From a bacterium (GTDB lineage Bacteria > Patescibacteriota > Minisyncoccia > UBA6257 > 02-FULL-45-10c), in assembly GCA_030646555.1 (NCBI GenBank), contig JAUSKP010000002.1:1-15646 (forward strand): a stretch of DNA of 15,646 bases, written 5' to 3'. The notes beneath the pieces are model-generated. The model had not been told where the DNA came from and did no database searches. It saw only the letters and a program-made list of their open reading frames with translations. This document shows, in pieces, positions 6,089 through 13,321 of this stretch (positions are counted from its first letter, which is position 1; every line of letters starts with the position of its first letter). The position numbers and the translations under genes were made by a program.

Positions 6089-6196
6089 AAAATCCAAATG
6101 TCAAATCAAATCCAAAATTCAAATATTAAAATTTTTAGGATTTAAGATTTAAGTCATTGATTTAAAATTTGTAATTTGTAATTTGAAATTAAATTT
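6089..6196. repeat. AT-rich inverted repeat between divergent genes
   Basis: The left arm (about 6091-6127) is made of aaatccaaat/tcaaat units, and the right arm (about 6159-6196) of atttgtaattt/ttgaaatt units. Each is roughly the reverse complement of the other. It fills most of the gap between the M23 gene and uvrD, where both promoters would be expected, and I could not pick out clear promoter boxes. Confidence 0.55.
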
Positions 6197-6206
6197 AGTA
6201 TAAAAA

Positions 6207-8171
6207 ATGTTTAACAACGCTGATAACGACTTAAATGAAAAGCAACTAGAGGCGGTAAACCATGGAAATGGTCCATTATTGATCGCCGCCGGCGCCGGTT
6301 CGGGCAAGACCAAAACCTTGGTCAGCCGGCTTTTGCATTTGTTAAAATCCGGAGTTCCTCCCGAAAAAATAATCGCCATAACTTTCACGAATAAAGCAGC
6401 TAAAGAAATGCGCGACCGCATTTCAAATTTGAAATTCGAATATCAAAACTCGAAACAAATTCAAAATTCAAATAATCAAATTTCGAGACCCATTTCGGAT
6501 TTCGGATTTAGTGCTTCGGATTTTCCATTCGTCGGCACCTTTCATTCCTTCGGAGTTAAAATTTTAAAAAATGAAGCTGTTTATTTTAAAAGAACGAAAA
6601 ACTTCACTATTTTTGATAATGACGATTCTCTAAGTCTGATCAAAAAAATCCTTAAAGAAAAAGATTTGCCGAAAGAAAGATATAATCCCATCGGCGTGCT
6701 GGGAAAAATTTCAAATTTTAAAAGTGAGTTAACAAATATTGACGAAATCAATCCTGAAAATGTCTTTGAAGTAAAAATAATTGAAACTTACAGGGAATAT
6801 GAAGCGGTCCTGCAAAAAAGCAACGCTTTTGATTTTGACGATCTCATTACAAAAGTGGTCCAGGTATTCAATGAACAGCTGGAAGTTTTAACCAGATACC
6901 AAGATCAATATGAGTATATTTTGATAGATGAGTATCAGGATATAAACACCGCCCAATATCAGCTGATAAAACTGCTTTCACAAAAACATCAGAATGTTTT
7001 TGCCATCGGCGATGATGCCCAGAGCATTTACAAATTCCGCGGATCGGACTTCCGCAACTTTTTGAATTTTGAAAAAGAATGGCCAAAAGCAAAAATAATA
7101 AAACTGGAACAAAATTATCGCTCCACTTCCATTATTGTTTCTGCTTCATCCGCAATCATTAAAAATAACAAACAACAAAAACCAAAAGAACTTTGGACCA
7201 AGAATGCAGAAGGGGAATTAATAAAAATAACCGCCTATCAAAACGCCGAAGAAGAGGCCTGGGGCATTTGTGAAAAAATTCTTGCCCATCTGAAGCCAGG
7301 CGAAAGAGGGATTGAGCAATTAAAAAATGTTTCTCCTGCCAAAACCGGCGTTACTAATGTTTTCCTGGACGAACCCGAAACTAAAAATGAACTGGTTAAG
7401 ATCGGGGAAATTGCCATACTCTATAGGACCAACGCCCAATCCCGCGCCATAGAACAAGCGCTTATACAAAGCCAAATTCCGTATGAAATTTATGGCGGAC
7501 TAAAATTCTATGCCAGAAAAGAAATAAAAGACCTGATCGCTGGGCTGAGATATGCCTACAATCCTAAAGACGCGGCCAGTATTGAAAGATTGGACAAAAA
7601 TTTTGCCAAGTCCAAAAGCAAAATAATTTTTGAACGCCTGCCAGAACTCGCCAAAGAACTTACTTTGGTGCAAATTATGAGCTACTTTATGGAAAGCACA
7701 GACTATGCCGGTTATTTAGTTAAGAATTTTAAAAATCCGTCCGAAAGAATGGAAAACGTGAAAGAACTTATTAATTTCGCTTCGCAATATAAAGATCCTT
7801 ATAAATTCCTGGAAGATGTGAGTCTAATGTCCGCTTCCGATGGAAAACCAAAACTTTTAAAAGATTCTGTAAAGCTAATGACTGTCCATGCCGCAAAAGG
7901 ACTGGAATTTGATAATGTTTTTTTAGCAGGATGCAACGAAGGATTCCTGCCTCATCAACAATCTTTTTTTAAAGCAGATGAAATAGAAGAAGAAAGAAGG
8001 CTGATGTATGTGGCTATGACTCGCGCTAGAAAAAAATTATTGATCAGCTTCTACGATCTTCCCTCAAGATTTCTGGGAGAATTGCCGGGTGATCTGATAG
8101 AATTCATAAAAGTTTCCAGCTATGGAGAAAGAAGAATGGATTGGGATGATGAAACTATTTATATTGAATAA
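6207..8171 (+). CDS. UvrD/PcrA-like superfamily 1 DNA helicase
   Basis: This is an ATP-driven 3'-5' DNA helicase for repair and replication-fork upkeep. The helicase motifs are in order: Walker A GAGSGKT (29-35), TFTNKAAKEM (59-68), GTFHSFG (110-116), Walker B ILIDEYQD (238-245), GDDAQSIYKFRGSD (268-281), LEQNYRST (300-307), TVHAAKGLEF (559-568) and YVAMTRA (601-607). At 654 residues it is shorter than typical PcrA (about 720-750) and lacks the C-terminal Tudor-like tail. Residues about 75-108 are an insertion between motifs Ia and Ib whose DNA matches a dispersed repeat (6429-6530). A second family-atypical stretch lies at about 361-399. The ATG at 6207 gives a normal N-terminus; there is no Shine-Dalgarno sequence. 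UvrD versus PcrA naming cannot be settled here. Confidence 0.94.
   Translation: MFNNADNDLNEKQLEAVNHGNGPLLIAAGAGSGKTKTLVSRLLHLLKSGVPPEKIIAITFTNKAAKEMRDRISNLKFEYQNSKQIQNSNNQISRPISDFGFSASDFPFVGTFHSFGVKILKNEAVYFKRTKNFTIFDNDDSLSLIKKILKEKDLPKERYNPIGVLGKISNFKSELTNIDEINPENVFEVKIIETYREYEAVLQKSNAFDFDDLITKVVQVFNEQLEVLTRYQDQYEYILIDEYQDINTAQYQLIKLLSQKHQNVFAIGDDAQSIYKFRGSDFRNFLNFEKEWPKAKIIKLEQNYRSTSIIVSASSAIIKNNKQQKPKELWTKNAEGELIKITAYQNAEEEAWGICEKILAHLKPGERGIEQLKNVSPAKTGVTNVFLDEPETKNELVKIGEIAILYRTNAQSRAIEQALIQSQIPYEIYGGLKFYARKEIKDLIAGLRYAYNPKDAASIERLDKNFAKSKSKIIFERLPELAKELTLVQIMSYFMESTDYAGYLVKNFKNPSERMENVKELINFASQYKDPYKFLEDVSLMSASDGKPKLLKDSVKLMTVHAAKGLEFDNVFLAGCNEGFLPHQQSFFKADEIEEERRLMYVAMTRARKKLLISFYDLPSRFLGELPGDLIEFIKVSSYGERRMDWDDETIYIE
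6429..6530 (+). repeat. Repeat-derived in-frame insert within the helicase gene
   Basis: The left part (6431-6460) has aattcgaatat and ctcgaaacaaatt wording. The right part (6481-6512) has tttcgag and then tttcggatttcggattt. These are the two arms that flank the four-helix-bundle gene at 15164-15601, here joined without the gene. Translated, the insert gives the N/Q/S-rich residues 75-108, which are absent from ordinary UvrD proteins. Confidence 0.7.
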
Positions 8172-8177
8172 ATATAA

Positions 8178-8213
8178 TCAACGAATAACGAATTATTACG
8201 AATTTACGAATAA
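8178..8213 (+). repeat. acgaat-type repeat after the helicase gene
   Basis: The wording tcaacgaataacgaat followed by tacgaat and tacgaata recurs at 14519-14553 and, more loosely, at 12-45. Here it starts seven bases after the helicase stop codon. Confidence 0.6.
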
Positions 8214-8217
8214 ATCT

Positions 8218-8287
8218 GTCATTGCGAGGAGTCTGCGACGTGGCAATCTTGTAATTGAATAGATTGCTTCGCTTCACTCGCAATGAC
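8218..8287. repeat. GCAATGAC-type palindromic element, copy 3 (inverted)
   Basis: This copy is in the opposite orientation to those at 77, 3204 and 11575: gaggagtctgcgacgtggca comes first and gcttcgcttcactcgcaatgac last. It lies between the helicase gene and rsmA, next to an acgaat repeat. Confidence 0.85.
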
Positions 8288-8313
8288 AGGGGAAATTAAA
8301 ATTTATTGATATT

Positions 8314-9198
8314 ATGTCTACAAAACTGGGCCAACATTTTTTAAAAAATGATTCCGCGATTAAAAAAATAATTGCGGCTTTGGATATTCAGCCTGGAGAG
8401 ACCATCATTGAAATAGGTCCGGGAAAAGGAGCACTCACTTTTCCATTACTGGAAGAATGCGCTCAAAAAAAATGCCGGCTGATTGCGATAGAGAAAGATG
8501 CCGTCTTGGCACAGAATTTAGAATCCAAAATAATGCCACTTCCGCGCGCCCTCTGTCATTCCGCACTTGATGCGGAATCCAGAATCATGGATCCTCGGGT
8601 CTCGCTTCACTCGCCCGAGGATGACAACAGAAATATAAAAATTATTACTGGCGATGCATTAGAAATCCTAACGGATTTAACTAACGATAAACGACTAATA
8701 ATAAACAGCTACAAAATTGTCGGCAATATTCCTTATTACATCACAGGAAAATTATTAAGAACCATCAGTGAATTAAAAAATAAACCAAAATTATCAGTTT
8801 TAATGGTGCAAAAAGAAGTGGCAGAAAGGATTTGCGCTACAACACCAAAAATGAATTTACTAGCGGCAGCCACGCAATATTGGGCAAGCCCGAAAATAAT
8901 TCTAAATCTCAAGGCAAAAGAATTTGATCCGCCTCCGGAAGTGGATTCGGCAGTAATAAAAATAGCCACTAGAACATTAGCCACTAGTGAATTAGAAGCG
9001 GAGAAATACTATAAGTTAATTCATATAATTTTTAAACAGCCGCGTAAAACTTTAGCCAACAATTTAAAAGACGGACTTGAAATTTCCAGGGAAGAAACAG
9101 AAAAAATTTTAAACACACTGGGCCTACCCCTAAATTCCAGACCGCAGGACGTGTCTGTTGAACAAATACTAAAAATATCGGGATTGACTAGTTTCTAG
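8314..9198 (+). CDS. rsmA: 16S rRNA dimethyladenosine transferase RsmA/KsgA
   Basis: RsmA dimethylates the two adjacent adenines in the 3'-terminal hairpin of 16S rRNA, using S-adenosylmethionine, late in small-subunit assembly. The 294-residue protein shows LGQHFLKN (5-12), the cofactor loop EIGPGKG (33-39), the acidic ribose site in AIEKD (58-62), GDALE (113-117), the catalytic NIPYYI (138-143), FDPPPEVDSAV (204-214) and the QPRKTLANNL motif (242-251). Residues about 75-106 are an extra segment just before GDALE. They are encoded by a GTCATTCC-type palindromic repeat inserted in frame (8555-8625). Shorter repeat-like inserts may sit near 121-132 and 219-230. The ATG at 8314 gives the family N-terminus; no Shine-Dalgarno sequence is found at the right distance. 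It lies upstream of the secretion cluster. Confidence 0.96.
   Translation: MSTKLGQHFLKNDSAIKKIIAALDIQPGETIIEIGPGKGALTFPLLEECAQKKCRLIAIEKDAVLAQNLESKIMPLPRALCHSALDAESRIMDPRVSLHSPEDDNRNIKIITGDALEILTDLTNDKRLIINSYKIVGNIPYYITGKLLRTISELKNKPKLSVLMVQKEVAERICATTPKMNLLAAATQYWASPKIILNLKAKEFDPPPEVDSAVIKIATRTLATSELEAEKYYKLIHIIFKQPRKTLANNLKDGLEISREETEKILNTLGLPLNSRPQDVSVEQILKISGLTSF
8555..8625. repeat. GTCATTCC-type palindrome inside rsmA
   Basis: The element runs from gtcattccgcacttgatgcg to ccgaggatgac. Its first half is nearly identical to 274-302 upstream of nusA. It supplies about 24 codons of rsmA (residues 81-104) without a frameshift or stop, just upstream of the GDALE motif. Boundaries are taken from the arms shared with the other copies. 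Confidence 0.85.
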
Positions 9199-9214
9199 AT
9201 TTATTTGTTTATTG

Positions 9215-9220
9215 TATAAT
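9215..9220 (+). promoter_or_regulatory. Candidate -10 box of the secretion cluster
   Basis: TATAAT lies eight bases before the ATG at 9229, and a weak -35 (TTTCTA, 9192-9197) sits 17 bases further up. If used, transcription would start within a base or two of the start codon, giving a leaderless mRNA. Confidence 0.5.
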
Positions 9221-9228
9221 AATAGGTG

Positions 9229-9984
9229 ATGAGCAAGCCAAAAATCATAATTGCTGCTCTTATTTTGGCACTCGGCTTAACCGGAGCTTATTTTATAATC
9301 TCAAATTACAATTCCACTAAACCGGCAGAAAAAAACATCATTATAGAAGAAACCATCGGCAATAATCCGGTCGGCATCGTGCCCGCCATTTCCGATACTC
9401 AAAACTTGACAAATCTTTTAACTAAAAAAATTGAAGAGAGCATAGCGGCAAAAAACACAGAAGGATTTAATGTAATTGACGGAAAGACCCTGATAGCCGC
9501 GCCAAAACCGGAAACGATCGTTGAAGATCTGCTTTTGGAGGCAGGAAAAAACTTTGACCCGGCGAGTTTAATTCCAAAAATAAATGATTCCTCAATTAAG
9601 ATATCAGAAGATAGCGGTAAAGAAGCTCTTTCAAAATATTTCGTATCCCTTAGCAATATAATTACTAGCGCCAGCAAGAACATACCTGTATCTTTATATA
9701 ATGCGGACAGCTTATCAGTTTCCGATATTTCCAAAACTAAACAAGTTTATGACGCCATAGTAAGCAATGTCCAAGATCTCACAGTGCCAAGATTAGTTCT
9801 AGATATACACAGAAAAGAGTTGGAACTGCTCACTACCAAAAGAAACATATATGAAAAAATGGCAAATCTTGAGCAAGATCCTGTGACCGCATATTTAGTG
9901 ATAGATGAGCTGTTAAGAATAGACCAGGAATTTGCTATACTAAAAACAGAGGTAAAAAAGTTTTTTACGACTTATTTGCCATAA
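9229..9984 (+). CDS. Membrane-anchored protein opening the secretion cluster
   Basis: I do not recognise a family for this protein of about 251 residues. The N-terminus (KPKIIIAALILALGLTGAYFIIS) is a single hydrophobic anchor without a clear lipobox cysteine. The rest is hydrophilic and predicted mainly helical, with periodic leucines and charged residues, and should lie outside the cytoplasmic membrane. A GTG immediately precedes the ATG at 9229 and either could start translation; I chose the ATG. It ends three bases before the exported protein at 9988 and is plainly co-transcribed with it. Its place at the head of a VirB6/PrgI cluster suggests a structural or pilus-associated role, but that is only context. 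Confidence 0.75.
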   Translation: MSKPKIIIAALILALGLTGAYFIISNYNSTKPAEKNIIIEETIGNNPVGIVPAISDTQNLTNLLTKKIEESIAAKNTEGFNVIDGKTLIAAPKPETIVEDLLLEAGKNFDPASLIPKINDSSIKISEDSGKEALSKYFVSLSNIITSASKNIPVSLYNADSLSVSDISKTKQVYDAIVSNVQDLTVPRLVLDIHRKELELLTTKRNIYEKMANLEQDPVTAYLVIDELLRIDQEFAILKTEVKKFFTTYLP

Positions 9985-9987
9985 CAA

Positions 9988-11565
9988 ATGTCTATCAATT
10001 TATACAAAAAAATAATTATCGGATCTGTCCTAATGGGCTTAATTTTGAACCCGGCCTTTCTACTGCCATTTGAAATAAAAAAAGCTAATGCCGTGCTTGG
10101 AGTTGCTGATACCGCTTTTGTTTCCGACGTAATTTTGGATACAGCAATACCGGCCGCAATTGCGAAACAAACCGTCAGTGAAACCGTGATGACCCTTAAA
10201 AAATTCGTAGGGATGATGCTTAAGAAAGTAATTTTAGACAAAATGGTAAACCAGGCCGCTCAATGGATACAAAAAGGCGGTTTTGAAGGCAAGGGCGGAG
10301 ATATGCCATTCGTTGAAGACATCGGAAGCTTCCTTCAGCAAGCGGGAGATGAAGCGGTCGGCTTAGCCGCGGCCCAAGTCGTTCCACAGCTTTGTTCTCC
10401 GTTTCAATTAAACGTTGCAGTAAATCTATTTGCTCCGGTAAAAGAGATCTCGGGCCAAGCAGCTTGCACCTTAAGCGGAATAACGGAAAATCTTGACAAT
10501 TTTTTCAAAGATTTCAGAAAAGAAAGCAAGGGCAGATGGCTTTCTTATAATGCAGCTTGGGAGCCGCAAAATAATTATTTTGGCTCTACTTTGATCGCTA
10601 AAGACGTATACGACAAGGTTAAAAACGAAAAACAAATGGTAGAAGAAATAAAGCTCAATCTTGGCAGCGGATTTTTCCCTCAACAAAGATGTTCATCTCA
10701 TAAAGAAAAACAAGCCGACGGAACATTTATAGAGGTCTCCGACGGCTGTAAAACTGTCACTCCCGGAAAATATATTTCCGATTCCATACTTAAGACCAGC
10801 TACACCAAATCCGATGCTATTTTAAGCGCGGATGATATTTCCACTTACATCGGAACATTGCTGGATGCCGTGTTATACCGCTACAGCACATTGGCTATGG
10901 GCGGTTTAAAAGCTTATTTGGCTAAAGGAGGAGCTGATAGAGAAGAAGCAAATGCCAGAGAGTCGTGCAAAAAAACAAATTCTTGTTGGGAAGATGCTGT
11001 CACCGCTCAATTTAATCAAATTGACAGGATCACATTCCAAAACAACAAGGCGTTATACCTAAACGAAATACGATCAGTCCTTACCACTAAAAGATCAACC
11101 AGAGACAACTTAAACAGCGCTATCAACACTGAAACCGCGCTGATTAGCTCGTTGGAAAACATACAATTGTGCAGCGCCCCAGTCGGAACATTTACTAATG
11201 ACCAAGACACGCTAAAGACAAATATTGGCATTGTCATATCCAACGAAACAGATGTTTTGTCTAGCATCACGGCTAGAAGGGATGATATGCAAAATCAGAT
11301 TACTGATCTAGAAAAAGCTCAAAATGAGTTTGCTTTGTTCTCTGATACCGATGAACCTACTATGAACATTGATTATCTTTCATTGGTCTCTAGCGGAACC
11401 TTGGACGCAACAATGGCAAGCACAGCGCTTACAGATTCTCAAACAGACCTGACCGCCATCCAACAAAATTCCGATGCTCTATTAAAAAATCCCGCAACTA
11501 GCGGCGGATATAGCGACATCATAACAATTTGCTCCGCAATTCCAACTGTGCCGGTAACTCCATAA
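9988..11565 (+). CDS. Exported cysteine-containing protein of the secretion cluster
   Basis: The 525-residue protein begins with a classical signal peptide: a basic start, a hydrophobic core at about 9-27, and a cleavage site after A-N-A at 33-35. The mature part has eight cysteines, an even number that could form disulfides outside the cell. An amphipathic helical stretch lies at about 60-105, and the C-terminal third is coiled-coil-like (about 370-450). No enzyme motif is visible. It lies between an anchored protein (three bases upstream) and a VirB6/TrbL-like protein, so a VirB5/TrbJ-like role as an exported channel or pilus component is possible. That is inferred from position, not similarity. 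A palindromic repeat separates it from the next gene. Confidence 0.8.
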   Translation: MSINLYKKIIIGSVLMGLILNPAFLLPFEIKKANAVLGVADTAFVSDVILDTAIPAAIAKQTVSETVMTLKKFVGMMLKKVILDKMVNQAAQWIQKGGFEGKGGDMPFVEDIGSFLQQAGDEAVGLAAAQVVPQLCSPFQLNVAVNLFAPVKEISGQAACTLSGITENLDNFFKDFRKESKGRWLSYNAAWEPQNNYFGSTLIAKDVYDKVKNEKQMVEEIKLNLGSGFFPQQRCSSHKEKQADGTFIEVSDGCKTVTPGKYISDSILKTSYTKSDAILSADDISTYIGTLLDAVLYRYSTLAMGGLKAYLAKGGADREEANARESCKKTNSCWEDAVTAQFNQIDRITFQNNKALYLNEIRSVLTTKRSTRDNLNSAINTETALISSLENIQLCSAPVGTFTNDQDTLKTNIGIVISNETDVLSSITARRDDMQNQITDLEKAQNEFALFSDTDEPTMNIDYLSLVSSGTLDATMASTALTDSQTDLTAIQQNSDALLKNPATSGGYSDIITICSAIPTVPVTP

Positions 11566-11574
11566 AAAATGCTC

Positions 11575-11645
11575 GTCATTGCGAGTGCCGCCGAAGCAAT
11601 CTAGACCATAAATAGATTGCCACGTCGCAGACTCCTCGCAATGAC
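11575..11645. repeat. GCAATGAC-type palindromic element, copy 4
   Basis: A full copy starts ten bases after the stop of the exported protein and ends 24 bases before the next start codon. It is nearly identical to 77-143 over both halves. Lying inside an operon, it would form a hairpin in the shared mRNA and might affect stability or read-through. Confidence 0.85.
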
Positions 11646-11669
11646 AGAAAAGAAGAATAACAAAAAACA

Positions 11670-13319
11670 ATGATAAAAATAATAAAATCAAACAAAAGAA
11701 TATTGATAGCGGGGCTCATTGTATTAGCCGTTTCTTTTATTCCTTTTGATTTTAGCCATGCGCAAGGTTTTGTTGCCGAAACTGTTGGAGCAGGGTTTGT
11801 TTGGTTTCTCGGAAAAGCTCTATATATGGTTGGCTACGCCTTCTCTAAGCTTACCTTTGTCGGCGGGCTGATCTTAAATTGGGCTTTAGCGCTAAATGCC
11901 AATATAGGCGACAATCCCGCCGCTCAAATTGGCTGGGGAATTACCAGAGATTTCACAAACCTCGGTTTTGTTTTGCTGATAATAATCATAGCTTTCAGCA
12001 CTATATTAAGAATAGGCACTCTCCAAGCAAAACAAGTTCTCCCGAAACTTATTGCCGCCGCATTGCTCATAAATTTCAGCATCATAATCGCCACATTCCT
12101 TCTTGATGGCGCAGGAATTTTTACAAATTATTTCCTTCAAAAAGGATTTCTTTCTGGGGAATCTACAAATGGAAACGAAGTAGGAATTTCACAAGCGATT
12201 GCCGGAACGCTTTCTTTGGGGGCAATACTTGGATCGCCGGCACCGGAATTTGCATCTGGTTTAACTAATTGGGGAGCGGGACTTGTTAACTATATCACTA
12301 GCATTGTTTTTATTGATATTATGACGGCGGTAGGCGCAGTAACCACTTGGACTATGGCTTTTATGTTCCTGGTCAGATACGTATATATAGGATTTTTGCT
12401 TATTTTAATGCCTGGCGCAATTTTAATGTGGGTCATTGGCAACAAATATTGGGGGGAGTGGCTAGATAAGTTTTTTAAATATACATTTTTCGGACCGATC
12501 GCGTCATTCTTTGTTTACATCGCCCTTTCCACTTCTACTAAAATGGAAGCGCTAGTTTCGAATAATTTGAAGACGCTGGTAACCGCCGACGATATTACTG
12601 GAATAGCCGCTCAATTCGCCGATAAAGCCGCGTCTATGATAATGATGGTCTTTATGCTGATGGGCGGTTTGATGGCGGCAGAATCCCTTTCAATTATGGG
12701 CGCTAAAACAGGCGTCGCAACGGCCAATGGAGCTATGAAATTCATAGGTAAGGCAACGGGTAAACTCGCCGCCGCGCCATTCAGATATGGTAAAGCTACT
12801 GCAGATGCAGCCGCTGAAAGAGCCTCTAAGAGCACCAATCCAATGCTTCAGAGATGGGGATCTAGATATAAAGCAAGCTCCCAAAGATTTAATGAGGGTG
12901 TAATAAGGACAAAGCAGGCAATTGGCGAAATAGCAAAGTTTGGCGGAGAAAGTAGTATCGGCAGCATATACAGTACAGCCCTGCGTGAAGTAGGGGGTCC
13001 TCTAGGTTATAAGGGTAGACACAGCGACGAAGATCTAAAGAAAAAGAAATTGGAAGCCCTGGATAAAAATGAAGGGAGGGTAAAACTCCTTGATTTGTAC
13101 GCGAAAAAAGGCATTAGTAGAAGTGTTATGGACAAAATCTTTACTGCAAACGACAAAGAAAAAGACAATGCCAAGAGCAAGACTACTTTGGATAAAATTG
13201 AAAGACTGATGACCTTCAATAAACGTGGTACTACCACTAAGATTACCGACACGGAAGCACATACTGAATTAGTAAATAACTTTGACGATTTTAAGGCTGC
13301 GAAAGCTAATCTGACATAG
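11670..13319 (+). CDS. VirB6/TrbL-like polytopic secretion channel protein
   Basis: VirB6/TrbL proteins form the inner-membrane part of type IV secretion channels. This 549-residue protein has an N-terminal signal or first helix (about 10-25, then S-H-A-Q) and membrane helices at about 43-75, 98-115, 124-148, 205-256 (two), 271-287 and 318-343. The block LMPGAILMWVIGN with a following tryptophan-rich loop (YWGEWLDKFFKYTFFGP, 260-276) is characteristic of this type of protein in Parcubacteria-like genomes as I remember them. Residues 350-549 are a long basic, charged tail, probably cytoplasmic. It is followed two bases later by the next gene. The membrane topology is clear; VirB6/TrbL assignment rests on topology plus the PrgI neighbour. 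Confidence 0.82.
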   Translation: MIKIIKSNKRILIAGLIVLAVSFIPFDFSHAQGFVAETVGAGFVWFLGKALYMVGYAFSKLTFVGGLILNWALALNANIGDNPAAQIGWGITRDFTNLGFVLLIIIIAFSTILRIGTLQAKQVLPKLIAAALLINFSIIIATFLLDGAGIFTNYFLQKGFLSGESTNGNEVGISQAIAGTLSLGAILGSPAPEFASGLTNWGAGLVNYITSIVFIDIMTAVGAVTTWTMAFMFLVRYVYIGFLLILMPGAILMWVIGNKYWGEWLDKFFKYTFFGPIASFFVYIALSTSTKMEALVSNNLKTLVTADDITGIAAQFADKAASMIMMVFMLMGGLMAAESLSIMGAKTGVATANGAMKFIGKATGKLAAAPFRYGKATADAAAERASKSTNPMLQRWGSRYKASSQRFNEGVIRTKQAIGEIAKFGGESSIGSIYSTALREVGGPLGYKGRHSDEDLKKKKLEALDKNEGRVKLLDLYAKKGISRSVMDKIFTANDKEKDNAKSKTTLDKIERLMTFNKRGTTTKITDTEAHTELVNNFDDFKAAKANLT

Positions 13320-13321
13320 AA

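Noticed and set aside
9988..11565. Assigning the exported protein as VirB5
   Set aside because: Only position and a signal peptide support this; I see no sequence match, so no symbol was given.
77..11645. Possible CRISPR array from the repeated GCAATGAC units
   Set aside because: Copies are kilobases apart, palindromic and in both orientations, with no regular spacers and no cas genes.
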